From contig NZ_JAMBOJ010000015.1 in assembly GCF_023715565.1 (NCBI RefSeq), positions 1 through 64,000 of the forward strand: a DNA stretch of 64,000 nt, in the 5' to 3' direction. Numbering within the stretch: position 1 is the stretch's first letter; every line of letters starts with the position of its first letter. The notes beneath the pieces were generated by a model that did not search any database, was not told the origin of the DNA, and saw only the letters and a program-made list of their open reading frames with translations. The translations under genes and the position numbers were made by a program. Below, one piece after another: positions 8,220 to 17,474 of this stretch. The stretch comes from Cytobacillus firmus (GTDB lineage: Bacteria > Bacillota > Bacilli > Bacillales > Cytobacillaceae).

Positions 8220-10019
8220 ATGCCTCAATCCAATTTTGATAAGAAAGAGAACTTACTTAATGATGAGCACCTAAAAGTGAAAAACTGGATGACACCCAGC
8301 CCGTTTTGTATTCAGCCGGGGCAGACGCTGGCAGAAGCTGCAAAAATGATGGCGAATCTTCATCTGGAAAGTCTGCCTGTCGCAGATGAAAGCAATCGCT
8401 TAGTTGGCATGATCACGTCCAGGAAGCTGCTTAATTACTTTGCCCAGGGCAATCCGGCTGATGCTTTAATTGGCAGCATTCCCAAATCGAATCAGGCAGC
8501 TGTCCGGCCGGATGATTCCATTCTTGATATCATGTCGCTTCCATATGATCAGCTTCCTGTCACGGGTGAGGATGGCAAATTGCTTGGCATCCTGACAGTC
8601 CGGGATATCCTGGATGGACTCTCAAAATACTTGTATAAGCTAAGGCAGCAGCATAATTCCGACGGTGCACTTGGCGCCATTTTGGAAAGTGCCTATGAGG
8701 GAATAGCGGTTGTCGATGAGAACGGCATTCTGCAGGAGTTTAACGAAGCTTACAGCCGTTTTACCGGCATTAAGCGGGAGGATGCCATTGGCAGGCATGT
8801 CACTGAGGTCATTGATAACACACATCTTCACGAAACGGTTAAGACAGGGATAGCCGAACGCGGGGTTCTGCAGAACATCCAAGGTCATGATATGGTGGTG
8901 CACCGGATCCCGCTCTGGAGGGAAGGCCGAATTGCCGGGGCCATTGGAATGCTGATTTTCGAGGGAGTAACAGAAGTTTATAAAATCTATGAAAAGCTGC
9001 AGGAAAATCAAGATACTAAGCCTGATCTTTTCACAAAGAAAAAGGAAAATGACAGCCGTGTTACCCTTGATCAAATTATTGGGACAAGTGAAGGGATTAT
9101 GGAAGTGAAACGGCTGGCAAGGAAGGCTGCAAGGACTGCCGCCACTGTCCTCGTTACGGGGGAAAGCGGGACAGGGAAAGAAATGTTCGCCAAGAGCATC
9201 CATCATCTCAGCCCCGTTTCCACCGGGCCTTTTATCAGTGTTAACTGCGGGGCCATTCCAGAGCATTTATTCGAGTCTGAATTGTTTGGCTATGAAGAGG
9301 GCGCTTTTACCGGGGCGAAAAAGGGAGGCAAGCCCGGAAAGTTTGAGCTTGCAGACAACGGCACGATTTTTCTCGACGAAATCGGGGAGATGCCGCTTGT
9401 TATGCAGACAAAGCTGCTGCGGGTTCTGCAGGAAAAGGAAGCTGAACGTGTCGGCGGTGTGAAAAAGTATCAGATTAATGTAAGAGTTATTGCCGCGACA
9501 AACCGTAACCTTATGCAAATGGTTGAAACCGGGGAATTCCGGGAGGATCTTTATTACCGGCTGAACATCATTCAGCTCCATATCCCTCCGCTGCGGGAAC
9601 GGAAAAAGGATATTCCTGTCCTGCTGGTCCATTACCTGAAGGAAATCTGTGATCGGTACGAGATGCCTGGAAAACTATTTACATCTGAGGCGGTGAATGC
9701 TTTTGTTCAGCATCCGTGGAGAGGGAATATTCGTGAGATGGTGAATACGGTGGAACAGCTGGTGACCTTAGTTGATGGAAAGGTCATTGACTATCATCAT
9801 TTGCCGGAAATGCTGAAAAGGCCGGAATCCACTCTGAAAAATGCGGATCGGGTCGCTGGGTCTATAGAGGAAGCTAAGTTACTGGGCAGCCAAAGAGAGT
9901 CTGAAATTATTCTGGATGCCTTAAGAAGAGCAGGCGGAAATAAATCGAGAGCTGCCGAATTGCTTGGGATTCATCGGACAACTCTCTACCAAAAGCTGAA
10001 AAAACATGGAATAACCTGA
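8220..10019 (+). CDS. Sigma-54 enhancer-binding activator (CBS-PAS-AAA-Fis)
   Basis: Activator of 599 residues. Two CBS repeats occupy about 18-130, a PAS domain about 145-250 and the AAA+ domain about 285-515. The Fis-type HTH (GGNKSRAAELLGIHRTTLYQKL) is at the end. Walker A GESGTGKE is near 315 and the sigma-54-contacting loop GAFTGA near 361, so it should be a functional activator. CBS and PAS domains suggest it senses a nucleotide or CoA ester and a small ligand. The palindromes at 10026-10082 and the perfect -24/-12 promoter directly downstream identify its target as the 10172-14212 operon. GGAGGGG precedes ATG 8220. Confidence 0.92.
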   Translation: MPQSNFDKKENLLNDEHLKVKNWMTPSPFCIQPGQTLAEAAKMMANLHLESLPVADESNRLVGMITSRKLLNYFAQGNPADALIGSIPKSNQAAVRPDDSILDIMSLPYDQLPVTGEDGKLLGILTVRDILDGLSKYLYKLRQQHNSDGALGAILESAYEGIAVVDENGILQEFNEAYSRFTGIKREDAIGRHVTEVIDNTHLHETVKTGIAERGVLQNIQGHDMVVHRIPLWREGRIAGAIGMLIFEGVTEVYKIYEKLQENQDTKPDLFTKKKENDSRVTLDQIIGTSEGIMEVKRLARKAARTAATVLVTGESGTGKEMFAKSIHHLSPVSTGPFISVNCGAIPEHLFESELFGYEEGAFTGAKKGGKPGKFELADNGTIFLDEIGEMPLVMQTKLLRVLQEKEAERVGGVKKYQINVRVIAATNRNLMQMVETGEFREDLYYRLNIIQLHIPPLRERKKDIPVLLVHYLKEICDRYEMPGKLFTSEAVNAFVQHPWRGNIREMVNTVEQLVTLVDGKVIDYHHLPEMLKRPESTLKNADRVAGSIEEAKLLGSQRESEIILDALRRAGGNKSRAAELLGIHRTTLYQKLKKHGIT

Positions 10020-10025
10020 TTGTAA

Positions 10026-10082
10026 TGTAGTGATCACACTACAAAAAATCTACAACTGTAGTGTAGTGACTACACTTCTACA
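10026..10082. promoter_or_regulatory. Upstream activating palindromes for the sigma-54 operon
   Basis: Three overlapping palindromes built from TGTAG/CTACA arms are present. The best is TGTAGTGATCACACTACA at 10026-10043 (7-base arms, 4-base spacer). The others are CTACAACTGTAG at 10050-10061 and TGTAGTGACTACA at 10062-10074. They lie about 45-90 bases upstream of the -24 element, suitable for binding the Fis-type HTH of the adjacent activator. Confidence 0.8.
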
Positions 10083-10115
10083 GAAAGAAAACGCTAATAT
10101 TACTGGGATTCAAAG

Positions 10116-10132
10116 TTGGCACGCTCCTTGCA
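10116..10132 (+). promoter_or_regulatory. Sigma-54 (-24/-12) promoter
   Basis: TTGGCAC-N5-TTGCA matches the sigma-54 consensus fully, with TGGCAC at 10117-10122 and TTGC at 10128-10131. It lies between the enhancer-binding protein gene and the alcohol dehydrogenase gene. Confidence 0.93.
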
Positions 10133-10171
10133 AGTATAAGTAGTAATAGAACAAAAGGGGTGGAAAGTCCA

Positions 10172-11368
10172 ATGGAGAAACCAGCAGTTTTCCGGGTGCC
10201 GGAAGCAATTTTTTATGGGAGGGGATCTTCCGAAAAAGTTGGGGAAGAGGCAGCGCTCAGAGGGAAAAACGCATTAATAATCAGTGATAAAATAATGGAT
10301 CAGCTTGGATATGTAAGTGAATGCAGAACCTATCTTCAGGAGGCGGGCGTTCAAAGTGAGGTCTATCTGGGAGTTGCATCAGAGCCGACTGACGAGTATG
10401 TGGCAGAAGCACTCGAGTTATTTCAAAAACAGCAATGTGACCTGGTTATTTCAGTAGGCGGCGGCAGCTGTATCGATACGGCAAAAGCCATAGCGGTTTT
10501 AGCCACAAATGGCGGTTATATCGGCGAATATATGGGAGGAAAGAAACTGGCACAGAATGCACCGGTTCCTCACATAGCGATTCCGACAACAGCCGGGACA
10601 GGCTCTGAGGCGACAGATGTAACCGTCATCACAAACTCATCCAATGATGTCAAAATGATGATCAAACAGCCCGCATTTATGCCGAGCGTGGCGATTGTGG
10701 ATCCGCTGCTTACCCTTTCATCACCGAAAAATGTAACATCGGCAACCGGGGTTGACGCCCTAAGCCATGCGGTTGAAGCATATCTATCCAAAAAGGCACA
10801 CCCTATGACAGACACAATGGCCATATCGGCCATGAAACTGATCGTGGAGAATATTTTAACCGCTTACAATGAAGGGGGCAATATCGATGCCCGGGAGGCG
10901 ATGAGCCTTGGATCCCTGCAGGCTGGAATGGCGTTCTCGAACGCATCGGTATGCCTTGTGCATGGTATGAGCCGTCCGATTGGCGCATTATTCCATGTTC
11001 CTCATGGAATCTCGAATGCCATGTTGCTGCCTGCAGTGATGGAGTTCAGCCAGGAAGCATGTGTGGACCGCCTAGCGGACATAGGAAGAATTTTTCAGCC
11101 TGATAATGAAAGCCTTACCAATGACGAAGCTGCAGAAGTGGCTGTTCAATCCGTCAAAGAGCTTTGCCGGAAATTGAATATTCCTAACTTAAGAGGATGG
11201 GGAATTGACGAGGAAGCGTTTAAGAACGCGGTTAGTAAAATGGCAGACGACGCCATCGACAGCGGCAGTCCTGGCAACAACCCAAGAGTTCCGGATAAAA
11301 ACGAACTCGAAGAGCTATACCATGTTTGTTATGGGTATCAGTTTTCTTCTGAGACAGAGAAAGTGTAA
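10172..11368 (+). CDS. Iron-containing alcohol dehydrogenase
   Basis: NAD-dependent group III alcohol dehydrogenase, 398 residues. The dinucleotide-binding GGGSCIDTAKA is near residue 98. The metal-ligand region includes GVDALSHAVEAY and the histidines of LFHVPHGISNAMLLP. ATG 10172 is preferred to GTG 10160 because AAGGGGTGG fits it at about nine bases. It is the first gene behind the sigma-54 promoter and is followed by a GntP permease and a semialdehyde dehydrogenase. The likely job is oxidising an imported hydroxy acid (such as 3-hydroxypropionate, 3-hydroxyisobutyrate or 4-hydroxybutyrate) to its semialdehyde. Substrate is inferred from context. Confidence 0.88.
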   Translation: MEKPAVFRVPEAIFYGRGSSEKVGEEAALRGKNALIISDKIMDQLGYVSECRTYLQEAGVQSEVYLGVASEPTDEYVAEALELFQKQQCDLVISVGGGSCIDTAKAIAVLATNGGYIGEYMGGKKLAQNAPVPHIAIPTTAGTGSEATDVTVITNSSNDVKMMIKQPAFMPSVAIVDPLLTLSSPKNVTSATGVDALSHAVEAYLSKKAHPMTDTMAISAMKLIVENILTAYNEGGNIDAREAMSLGSLQAGMAFSNASVCLVHGMSRPIGALFHVPHGISNAMLLPAVMEFSQEACVDRLADIGRIFQPDNESLTNDEAAEVAVQSVKELCRKLNIPNLRGWGIDEEAFKNAVSKMADDAIDSGSPGNNPRVPDKNELEELYHVCYGYQFSSETEKV

Positions 11369-11383
11369 CAGGGGGACATACAG

Positions 11384-12733
11384 ATGATTGGGATGCTGGG
11401 GTTAATCGCTTCACTGCTTCTATTAATGTATTTAACTATGAAAGGCGTAAATATTATTATCGCCGCGATCATCAGTGCAGTTGTTGTGGCTCTGACAGGA
11501 GGGCTAAATCTTGAAACAGCTATGACAGAGCATTATATGACAGGGTTTACCGGATATTTTTACTCATGGTTTCTCATCTTTTTATTGGGTGCCATATTCG
11601 GAAAGATTATGCAGGTAACCAAGGCGGCTGACAGCATTGCGAATTGGGTCAAGGATACACTTGGGCCATCAAGAGCGGTATTTGCAGTCGTGGCGGCAGC
11701 AGCCATCATGACTTACGGAGGCGTTAGCTTGTTTGTGGTAGGCTTCGCCGTTTATCCAATTGCTGTGTCTCTATTTAGAGTGGCCAATCTGCCGCATCGT
11801 TTCATCCCGGCGGCATTGGTGTTTGGATCGATATCCTTTACGATGACAGCACCGGGCTCACCGGAAATCCAAAACTTGATTCCAACAGAGTTTTTTGGAA
11901 CAAAGCCGACAGCAGGCGGGATAATCGGGGTGCTAATGGCCCTTTTGATCATGGTTATTGGTGGTATTTTACTTAGCAGAATGGTGAAAAAGGCGGTCAA
12001 AAATGGCGAGGTCTTCTCATTGCCAAACCAGCCGTCCGGTGCCAATGAGTCGGCAGCAGCTCTTGAATCAGAACTGGAAATGCAAAGGCCAAATGCCGCT
12101 CCTGCAGGGAAAGACTATCCGCATGTGATCATGGCCATTTTACCGCTGGCCGCCGTAATTGCAATTTTAAATACGGCAGCCAACTTTACTTCCTCGACGG
12201 CGGCCGCATTGATCTCTTTGACCAGCGGTATCGTTCTGGCATGTGTATTGATGATGAAATACTTAGTCGGATTCTGGGAGGCGCTGGCCAAGGGTGCCCA
12301 GGATGCCTTAGTCGCAGCAGCCAATACATGTGCGGTTGTAGGATTTGGAAGTGTTGCGGCTCAGGTTGCGGCGTTTGATACTTTTGTGGATGCACTGGTA
12401 AATATCCCGGGGCCGCCATTATTAGGACTGGGGATTGCCGTTACGCTGATATGCGGTATTACCGGGTCGGCATCGGGCGGCTTGGGCATTGCGCTGCCGA
12501 TTCTGGCGCCAATGTATATGTCACAAGGGCTGGACCCGGGTGCCATGCATCGAATTTCTGCGCTTGCCTCCGGCGGATTGGACTCACTCCCGCATAATGG
12601 CTATGTTGTGACAACAATCCGGGCGATATGCGGAGAAACCCATAAACGCTCCTATTGGCCAATTTTCATTCTAAGTGTAGCAATGCCAACGGCTATACTA
12701 TTCCTGGCAATATTCTTATATTCAATCTTTTAA
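11384..12733 (+). CDS. GntP family permease (hydroxy-acid uptake)
   Basis: Integral membrane protein of 449 residues with 12 or more hydrophobic segments. The MLGLIASLLLLMYLTMKG start and the TAPGSPEIQNLIP and GLGIALPILAPMYMS loops fit the GntP/gluconate permease superfamily. It resembles YxjC-type members linked to hydroxybutyrate use rather than sugar-acid members. It starts 15 bases after the dehydrogenase, with GGGGGAC as ribosome binding site, and should bring in the substrate for the two flanking dehydrogenases. Confidence 0.85.
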   Translation: MIGMLGLIASLLLLMYLTMKGVNIIIAAIISAVVVALTGGLNLETAMTEHYMTGFTGYFYSWFLIFLLGAIFGKIMQVTKAADSIANWVKDTLGPSRAVFAVVAAAAIMTYGGVSLFVVGFAVYPIAVSLFRVANLPHRFIPAALVFGSISFTMTAPGSPEIQNLIPTEFFGTKPTAGGIIGVLMALLIMVIGGILLSRMVKKAVKNGEVFSLPNQPSGANESAAALESELEMQRPNAAPAGKDYPHVIMAILPLAAVIAILNTAANFTSSTAAALISLTSGIVLACVLMMKYLVGFWEALAKGAQDALVAAANTCAVVGFGSVAAQVAAFDTFVDALVNIPGPPLLGLGIAVTLICGITGSASGGLGIALPILAPMYMSQGLDPGAMHRISALASGGLDSLPHNGYVVTTIRAICGETHKRSYWPIFILSVAMPTAILFLAIFLYSIF

Positions 12734-12754
12734 TTTCGAAAGGGGATTATTACT

Positions 12755-14212
12755 ATGACAGTGACAACAACTACAGCATTAAAAAACTTTATCAATGGTG
12801 AATGGGTGGAGGCTAATACAGATAAATTTGAAGTGGTGCCAAATCCGGCGACAGGCGAGGAGCTTGCCCGCACACCGATTTCCACACGGGAAGATGTCGA
12901 TATTGCTGTTCAGGCAGCCAAGGAAGCTTTTAAAACCTGGAGCAAAACGCCGGTGCCAAAAAGAGCGAGAATTCTATTTAAATACCAGCAGCTTTTAATC
13001 GATAACTGGGACGAGCTGGCAAAGCTGATCACACAGGAAAACGGCAAAAACTTTAAAGAAGCGTATGGTGAGGTTCAGCGTGGAATTGAATGTGTGGAAT
13101 TCGCTGCAGGTGCTCCATCCCTCATGATGGGCAAGCAGCTTCCGGATATTGCGACAAACATTGAATCAGGCATGTACCGCTACCCGGTTGGTGTCATTGG
13201 CGGCATCACGCCTTTCAACTTCCCGATGATGGTTCCCTGCTGGATGTTCCCGCTCGCGATTGCCTGCGGTAATACATTTGTATTAAAGCCATCTGAGAGA
13301 ACGCCTATCCTTGCTAACCGTCTGGCAGAGCTGTTCACAGAAGCAGGCCTTCCAGCTGGCGTATTCAATATAGTTCATGGCGCACATGATGTGGTAAACA
13401 GTCTGATCGACCATAAGGATGTACCGGCAATTTCATTCGTTGGCTCCCAGCCTGTTGCCGAGTACATTTACAAATCAGCTACAGCAAAAGGCAAACGAGT
13501 CCAGGCGCTTGCTGGTGCCAAGAACCACTCCATCGTGCTGCCTGATGCAGACCTTGATGGAGCGGTTAAGGAAATCATCGCTGCTGCGTACGGTTCAGCA
13601 GGCGAAAGGTGCATGGCCTGCTCTGTAGTAGTAGCCGTGGATTCCATTGCCGACGAGCTGGTTGCTAGATTAAATGAACAGGCGAGTCAGCTGACAATCG
13701 GAAACGGTTTGGATGAAAATGTATTCCTTGGCCCAGTCATCCGCCAGGAAAACAAGGAACGCACAAGCAATTACATTGAAATTGGCGAAAAAGAAGGAGC
13801 AAAACTTGTCCGTGATGGCCGCAAAGACGAAGCATACCACGAAAATGGCTACTTCATTGGACCAACGATTTTTGATAATGTAGAACCATCAATGAAAATC
13901 TGGAAAGAAGAAATTTTCGCACCGGTACTTTCAGTTGTACGTGTGAAAAATCTGGAAGAAGCGATCGAGCTTACGAACAAATCCGATTTTGGAAACGGTG
14001 CATGCCTATTCACTGACAGCGGAAGCAGCGTCCGCTACTTCAGAGAAAATATTGAAGTCGGCATGCTCGGAGTGAACATCGGCGTACCGGCGCCGATGGC
14101 CTTCTTCCCATTCTCCGGCTGGAAAAACTCCTTCTACGGAGACCTTCACGCAAACGGAACGGATGGAGTGGAATTCTATACAAGAAGAAAGATGCTGACT
14201 GCACGCTGGTAA
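12755..14212 (+). CDS. mmsA: Methylmalonate-semialdehyde dehydrogenase (CoA-acylating)
   Basis: Aldehyde dehydrogenase of 485 residues. NAD-binding [10 protein letters not shown] is near residue 177 and the catalytic cysteine sits in [10 protein letters not shown] near 286. The string [17 protein letters not shown] is diagnostic of the MmsA/IolA branch. This branch converts methylmalonate or malonate semialdehyde to propionyl- or acetyl-CoA with loss of CO2. Together with the iron alcohol dehydrogenase it would turn a 3-hydroxy acid into acyl-CoA in two steps. AAAGGGG precedes ATG 12755, and a terminator follows the gene. Confidence 0.92.
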   Translation: MTVTTTTALKNFINGEWVEANTDKFEVVPNPATGEELARTPISTREDVDIAVQAAKEAFKTWSKTPVPKRARILFKYQQLLIDNWDELAKLITQENGKNFKEAYGEVQRGIECVEFAAGAPSLMMGKQLPDIATNIESGMYRYPVGVIGGITPFNFPMMVPCWMFPLAIACGNTFVLKPSERTPILANRLAELFTEAGLPAGVFNIVHGAHDVVNSLIDHKDVPAISFVGSQPVAEYIYKSATAKGKRVQALAGAKNHSIVLPDADLDGAVKEIIAAAYGSAGERCMACSVVVAVDSIADELVARLNEQASQLTIGNGLDENVFLGPVIRQENKERTSNYIEIGEKEGAKLVRDGRKDEAYHENGYFIGPTIFDNVEPSMKIWKEEIFAPVLSVVRVKNLEEAIELTNKSDFGNGACLFTDSGSSVRYFRENIEVGMLGVNIGVPAPMAFFPFSGWKNSFYGDLHANGTDGVEFYTRRKMLTARW

Positions 14213-14222
14213 GCGGGACGAG

Positions 14223-14271
14223 GGGACAGGTTCCTTGTCCCGAATGCCATGGGGGACAGTCAAACTGTCCC
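14223..14271. repeat. Two GGGACA hairpins in tandem
   Basis: GGGACA/TGTCCC arms lie at 14223-14241 and GGGACAGT/ACTGTCCC arms at 14253-14271. They share the GGGACAG core but have different loops. They lie between the mmsA stop and its terminator. Such GGGGACAG palindromes occur as dispersed short repeats in Bacillaceae. Confidence 0.6.
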
Positions 14272-14274
14272 ATT

Positions 14275-14313
14275 GAGACACCTGCCATAATAATAGGCGG
14301 GTGTCTCTTTTTT
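14275..14313 (+). terminator. Terminator of the hydroxy-acid operon
   Basis: Arms GAGACACCTGCC and GGCGGGTGTCTC (one G-T pair) are followed by six T residues. Confidence 0.92.
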
Positions 14314-14358
14314 GTATACATAGACCTATATATTTTAAAAAAAGAGTGCAAAAGGTCA

Positions 14359-14384
14359 CAAAATTTTCCGTTTTCTGTCGATAT
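14359..14384 (+). promoter_or_regulatory. Candidate sigma-D promoter of the chemoreceptor pair
   Basis: GTCGATAT at 14377-14384 matches the sigma-D -10 consensus GCCGATAT at seven of eight positions. CAAA at 14359-14362 is a near match to the TAAA -35 element at a 14-base spacing. Chemoreceptor genes in Bacillus are usually sigma-D dependent. Confidence 0.6.
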
Positions 14385-14420
14385 AATAAAAGGAGTATAT
14401 AAGAGATGGGGAGATCAATG

Positions 14421-15374
14421 ATGTTCGGAAAAGGAAAGTTGAAGCAGCTGGAAGAGGAAAAACGGGAACTCGAGGCCAAACTCCAGTTTGCTGAAGAAGA
14501 GTTTCAGCGCAGGGAAAATTATTATCAGACACTGATTCAATCATTTAATGAAGATTTGACAACAACAGTAAACCAGCATGAAATAGTCAATGGACAGCAT
14601 TATATGCTGGGCGACCTGGTTCTGAAAATAAAAAGCGGTTTTGAAAATGTAAAAAAACATAGCGAAGCAACTTTTTCAAACAGCCTCACATTATCAGATA
14701 AAGGGGGAAATCTGATTCAATCTGCAAAAGAAATGGTGAAAAGCTCGGAGGAAGGCCGCGGATCCGTCAGCAAGTCTGAACAGCTGATAAAGCAACTGGG
14801 AGAACAGCTGGAAGTGAACTCCCAGAAAATGGAGGCACTGAGCAAACGGTCAAGAGAAATCGAGATGATTGTTCAGGTCATCAAAGATATTGCAGAGCAA
14901 ACGAACCTTCTGGCCTTGAATGCATCCATCGAAGCGGCACGTGCCGGCGAACAGGGAAAAGGATTTGCAGTTGTAGCGGATGAGGTCCGGAAACTGGCCG
15001 AAAGCACAGCGACAAGCACGGCAAATATCAGCTCCCTGACGAAAAATATTCAGGACGATATTGAAGCCACGCTGAACTCAACTGTTGCAAGCGCAGAATT
15101 AATTAAAGACGGCATGTCCCTGAGCGGCCAGACCACCAGCAAAATTGATTCGATCACAAACCTGATCCATGCAGTTGAATCAGAAGTCAGTGAAGTGATG
15201 GAAATGATTAATATCCAGAAGGGGTATTCCCAAGAGGTTGCAGGTGAGATTGCGGATACCAAGTCTGTTTTTGACGAAGTGAATGAACTGATCCAGAGGC
15301 ATATAGACGATGCCATGGTCGTTGACGAGAAGCTTGAAGGCGCCATTTCGCAGGTGAAGGCAGTAAATTACTAA
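14421..15374 (+). CDS. Soluble methyl-accepting chemotaxis-type transducer (YfmS-like)
   Basis: Cytoplasmic transducer of about 317 residues with no transmembrane segment. The first 25 residues are a charged coiled coil; the signalling hairpin tip reads [20 protein letters not shown], near residues 157-176. The tip sequence couples CheA and CheW in the MCP family. Its small size and lack of membrane anchors match YfmS of B. subtilis, though the ligand is unknown. ATG 14421 was chosen because GGGGAG lies seven bases upstream; ATGs at 14406 and 14418 are in frame but too close. The membrane receptor follows after 20 bases. Confidence 0.88.
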   Translation: MFGKGKLKQLEEEKRELEAKLQFAEEEFQRRENYYQTLIQSFNEDLTTTVNQHEIVNGQHYMLGDLVLKIKSGFENVKKHSEATFSNSLTLSDKGGNLIQSAKEMVKSSEEGRGSVSKSEQLIKQLGEQLEVNSQKMEALSKRSREIEMIVQVIKDIAEQTNLLALNASIEAARAGEQGKGFAVVADEVRKLAESTATSTANISSLTKNIQDDIEATLNSTVASAELIKDGMSLSGQTTSKIDSITNLIHAVESEVSEVMEMINIQKGYSQEVAGEIADTKSVFDEVNELIQRHIDDAMVVDEKLEGAISQVKAVNY

Positions 15375-15394
15375 GTTTTTAAAGGGGCCAAATG

Positions 15395-17392
15395 ATGAAA
15401 AAGAAAAAACAGAAAAAAAGTGGGTCGCTGTTTTCGTTTACGATTAGAAAGAAATTATTACTATCATTTATTATTATTCTATTAATTCCTTCTATCTCAA
15501 TCGGCTACATATCCTATCAGAAGGCGCATGATGAGATAAAAAACCAAATTTCCATGAGTGCAGATGAGAATGTTAAGATCCTTGATCAATTTATCATCAA
15601 TTTTATAAAGCCTAAGATGGCTGATACGAATTACTTTTCCAAAAGGATCAAAAAGGATTTCTATACAGAGGATGAACTGGAGGATACACTAAAGGCCTTT
15701 AGTCAGTATAAAGAGCTTCATTCGGAGGCAGTGGCTATTTATGCCGGTTCTGAAAATGGCGATTTAGTCATCTACCCGCGTGCAGATCTGCCAGCTGACT
15801 TTGATGCCACCACCCGCCCATGGTATAAGGGAGCCATGGAGGCAAAGGGAAAAGCTTTCATCACAGAGCCGTATGTTGACGCTGTCAGCGGAAACATCTT
15901 AATTACTGTAGCACAAAAGCTAGGCGACAGCTCAGGTGTTATTGGAATTGACTTAAGTCTCTCTGCTCTTGGTGAGATATCCAATAATATCAAAATTGGA
16001 AAAGAGGGCTATCCTGCCATTTTAAGTGCGGAGGGAAGCTTTTTAGTACACCCGAAGGAGAAACCTGGCACAGAGGCAGAAGGCAGCTGGCTGCCGGAAG
16101 TCCTGGAAAAGGACAAAGGTCAAGTGGTATATACGCTTGATGGTGTGAAAAAAGAGATGCACTACACTACCAATGGACTGACAGGCATGAAGGTTCTTGG
16201 CACAATGAACCTGGAGGAAATTTCGGCATCCGTTCATCCTATCTTAGTGTCGACCATCATATTTATAGCCATCTTCGTACTTGTGGGTGCACTTGTTTCC
16301 TATATTATTGTCCGTTCGATAACACGTCCGCTCAATCAGCTGATCGCGGCAACCGATAAAGTCAGCGAAGGAGATTTGACCCAGAAGTTTATTGTCAAGA
16401 ACAAAGATGAAATCAGCAAACTGGGTGTCAGCTTTAATAAGATGGTCCTATCACTGCAGCAGCTGATCAACCAGGTGAGCGAAAAAGCGGTCCACCTGGC
16501 ATCATCATCAGAACAGCTGACAGCAAGCTCTGAGCAGAACAACATGGCAACAGAGCAGGTGGCCAACTCCATCCAGGAAGTCGCTTCTGCAACTGAACAG
16601 CAGACAGAAAAAGTGAAAGAAAGCACCTCTGTCGTCACAGAAATGTCAGGCCGCATTCAGCAAATTATGCGTAATACAAATATTGTGGCGGAAACGGCGA
16701 ATGAGACAAATGAAGTCGTGGTAAAAGGAAATGAAGCCATCGACCTTTCAACCAACCAGATGAAAAATATTAATGTAACAGTCTCAGAACTGGGTTCCAT
16801 TGTTCATACATTAGGGAAGCGTTCGGAGGAAATTGGCCAGATTGTTAATGTGATCTCTGCCATTGCCGACCAGACGAACCTGCTCGCCCTAAACGCAGCC
16901 ATTGAAGCTGCAAGAGCAGGCGAACACGGAAGAGGCTTCGCCGTTGTGGCTGATGAAGTCCGCAAGCTCGCAGAACAATCATCCAAATCAACCGAAAGCA
17001 TCCGCGAACTGATCTCAACCATCCAGACGGATACAAACAAAGCCATCTCTTCCATGGAAAAAGGAACAGCTGAAGTGGAAAAAGGAATCGACCTGGTGAA
17101 CAATGCCGGAGATGCCTTCAGCCACATCCAGCAATTTGCCGACACCGTTTCGGGCCAGATCGCAGAAGTATCATCATCCATCAGGGACATGGCCGAAGGT
17201 GCCGACCAGGTAGTGGAACTCGTCAGCGCCATCGAAGAAATTGCCGCAGTCACAACAGCCGAAAGCCAGGACGTATCCGCTGCTACAGAAGAGCAGCTGG
17301 CGTCCATGGAAGAAATTGCGGCATCCGCTGCATCACTTTCAGGGATGGCAGAGGAACTGCTGGATTCTATTAAGAGGTTTAAAGTGGAGTAA
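15395..17392 (+). CDS. Membrane chemoreceptor with dCache sensor
   Basis: Methyl-accepting chemotaxis protein of about 665 residues. It has a transmembrane helix at about 24-45, an extracellular dCache domain at about 50-275 (including [15 protein letters not shown] and [12 protein letters not shown]), a second helix near 285-305, a HAMP domain to about 360 and the MCP signalling domain to the end. The hairpin tip reads [20 protein letters not shown]. dCache domains typically bind amino acids or carboxylates, which would suit the neighbouring acid-catabolism operons. ATG 15395 or 15392 may be used; AAAGGGG lies upstream. Confidence 0.93.
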   Translation: MKKKKQKKSGSLFSFTIRKKLLLSFIIILLIPSISIGYISYQKAHDEIKNQISMSADENVKILDQFIINFIKPKMADTNYFSKRIKKDFYTEDELEDTLKAFSQYKELHSEAVAIYAGSENGDLVIYPRADLPADFDATTRPWYKGAMEAKGKAFITEPYVDAVSGNILITVAQKLGDSSGVIGIDLSLSALGEISNNIKIGKEGYPAILSAEGSFLVHPKEKPGTEAEGSWLPEVLEKDKGQVVYTLDGVKKEMHYTTNGLTGMKVLGTMNLEEISASVHPILVSTIIFIAIFVLVGALVSYIIVRSITRPLNQLIAATDKVSEGDLTQKFIVKNKDEISKLGVSFNKMVLSLQQLINQVSEKAVHLASSSEQLTASSEQNNMATEQVANSIQEVASATEQQTEKVKESTSVVTEMSGRIQQIMRNTNIVAETANETNEVVVKGNEAIDLSTNQMKNINVTVSELGSIVHTLGKRSEEIGQIVNVISAIADQTNLLALNAAIEAARAGEHGRGFAVVADEVRKLAEQSSKSTESIRELISTIQTDTNKAISSMEKGTAEVEKGIDLVNNAGDAFSHIQQFADTVSGQIAEVSSSIRDMAEGADQVVELVSAIEEIAAVTTAESQDVSAATEEQLASMEEIAASAASLSGMAEELLDSIKRFKVE

Positions 17393-17400
17393 ATGTGAGG

Positions 17401-17430
17401 GACCCGCCAGGATTGGCGGGTCTATTTTTA
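17401..17430 (+). terminator. Terminator after the chemoreceptors
   Basis: Arms GACCCGCC and GGCGGGTC enclose AGGATT and are followed by TATTTTTA. Confidence 0.88.
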
Positions 17431-17474
17431 TGTGGCCGCTGATCCGCTGGTGGGCGGGTTCAAAATGTGAACTC

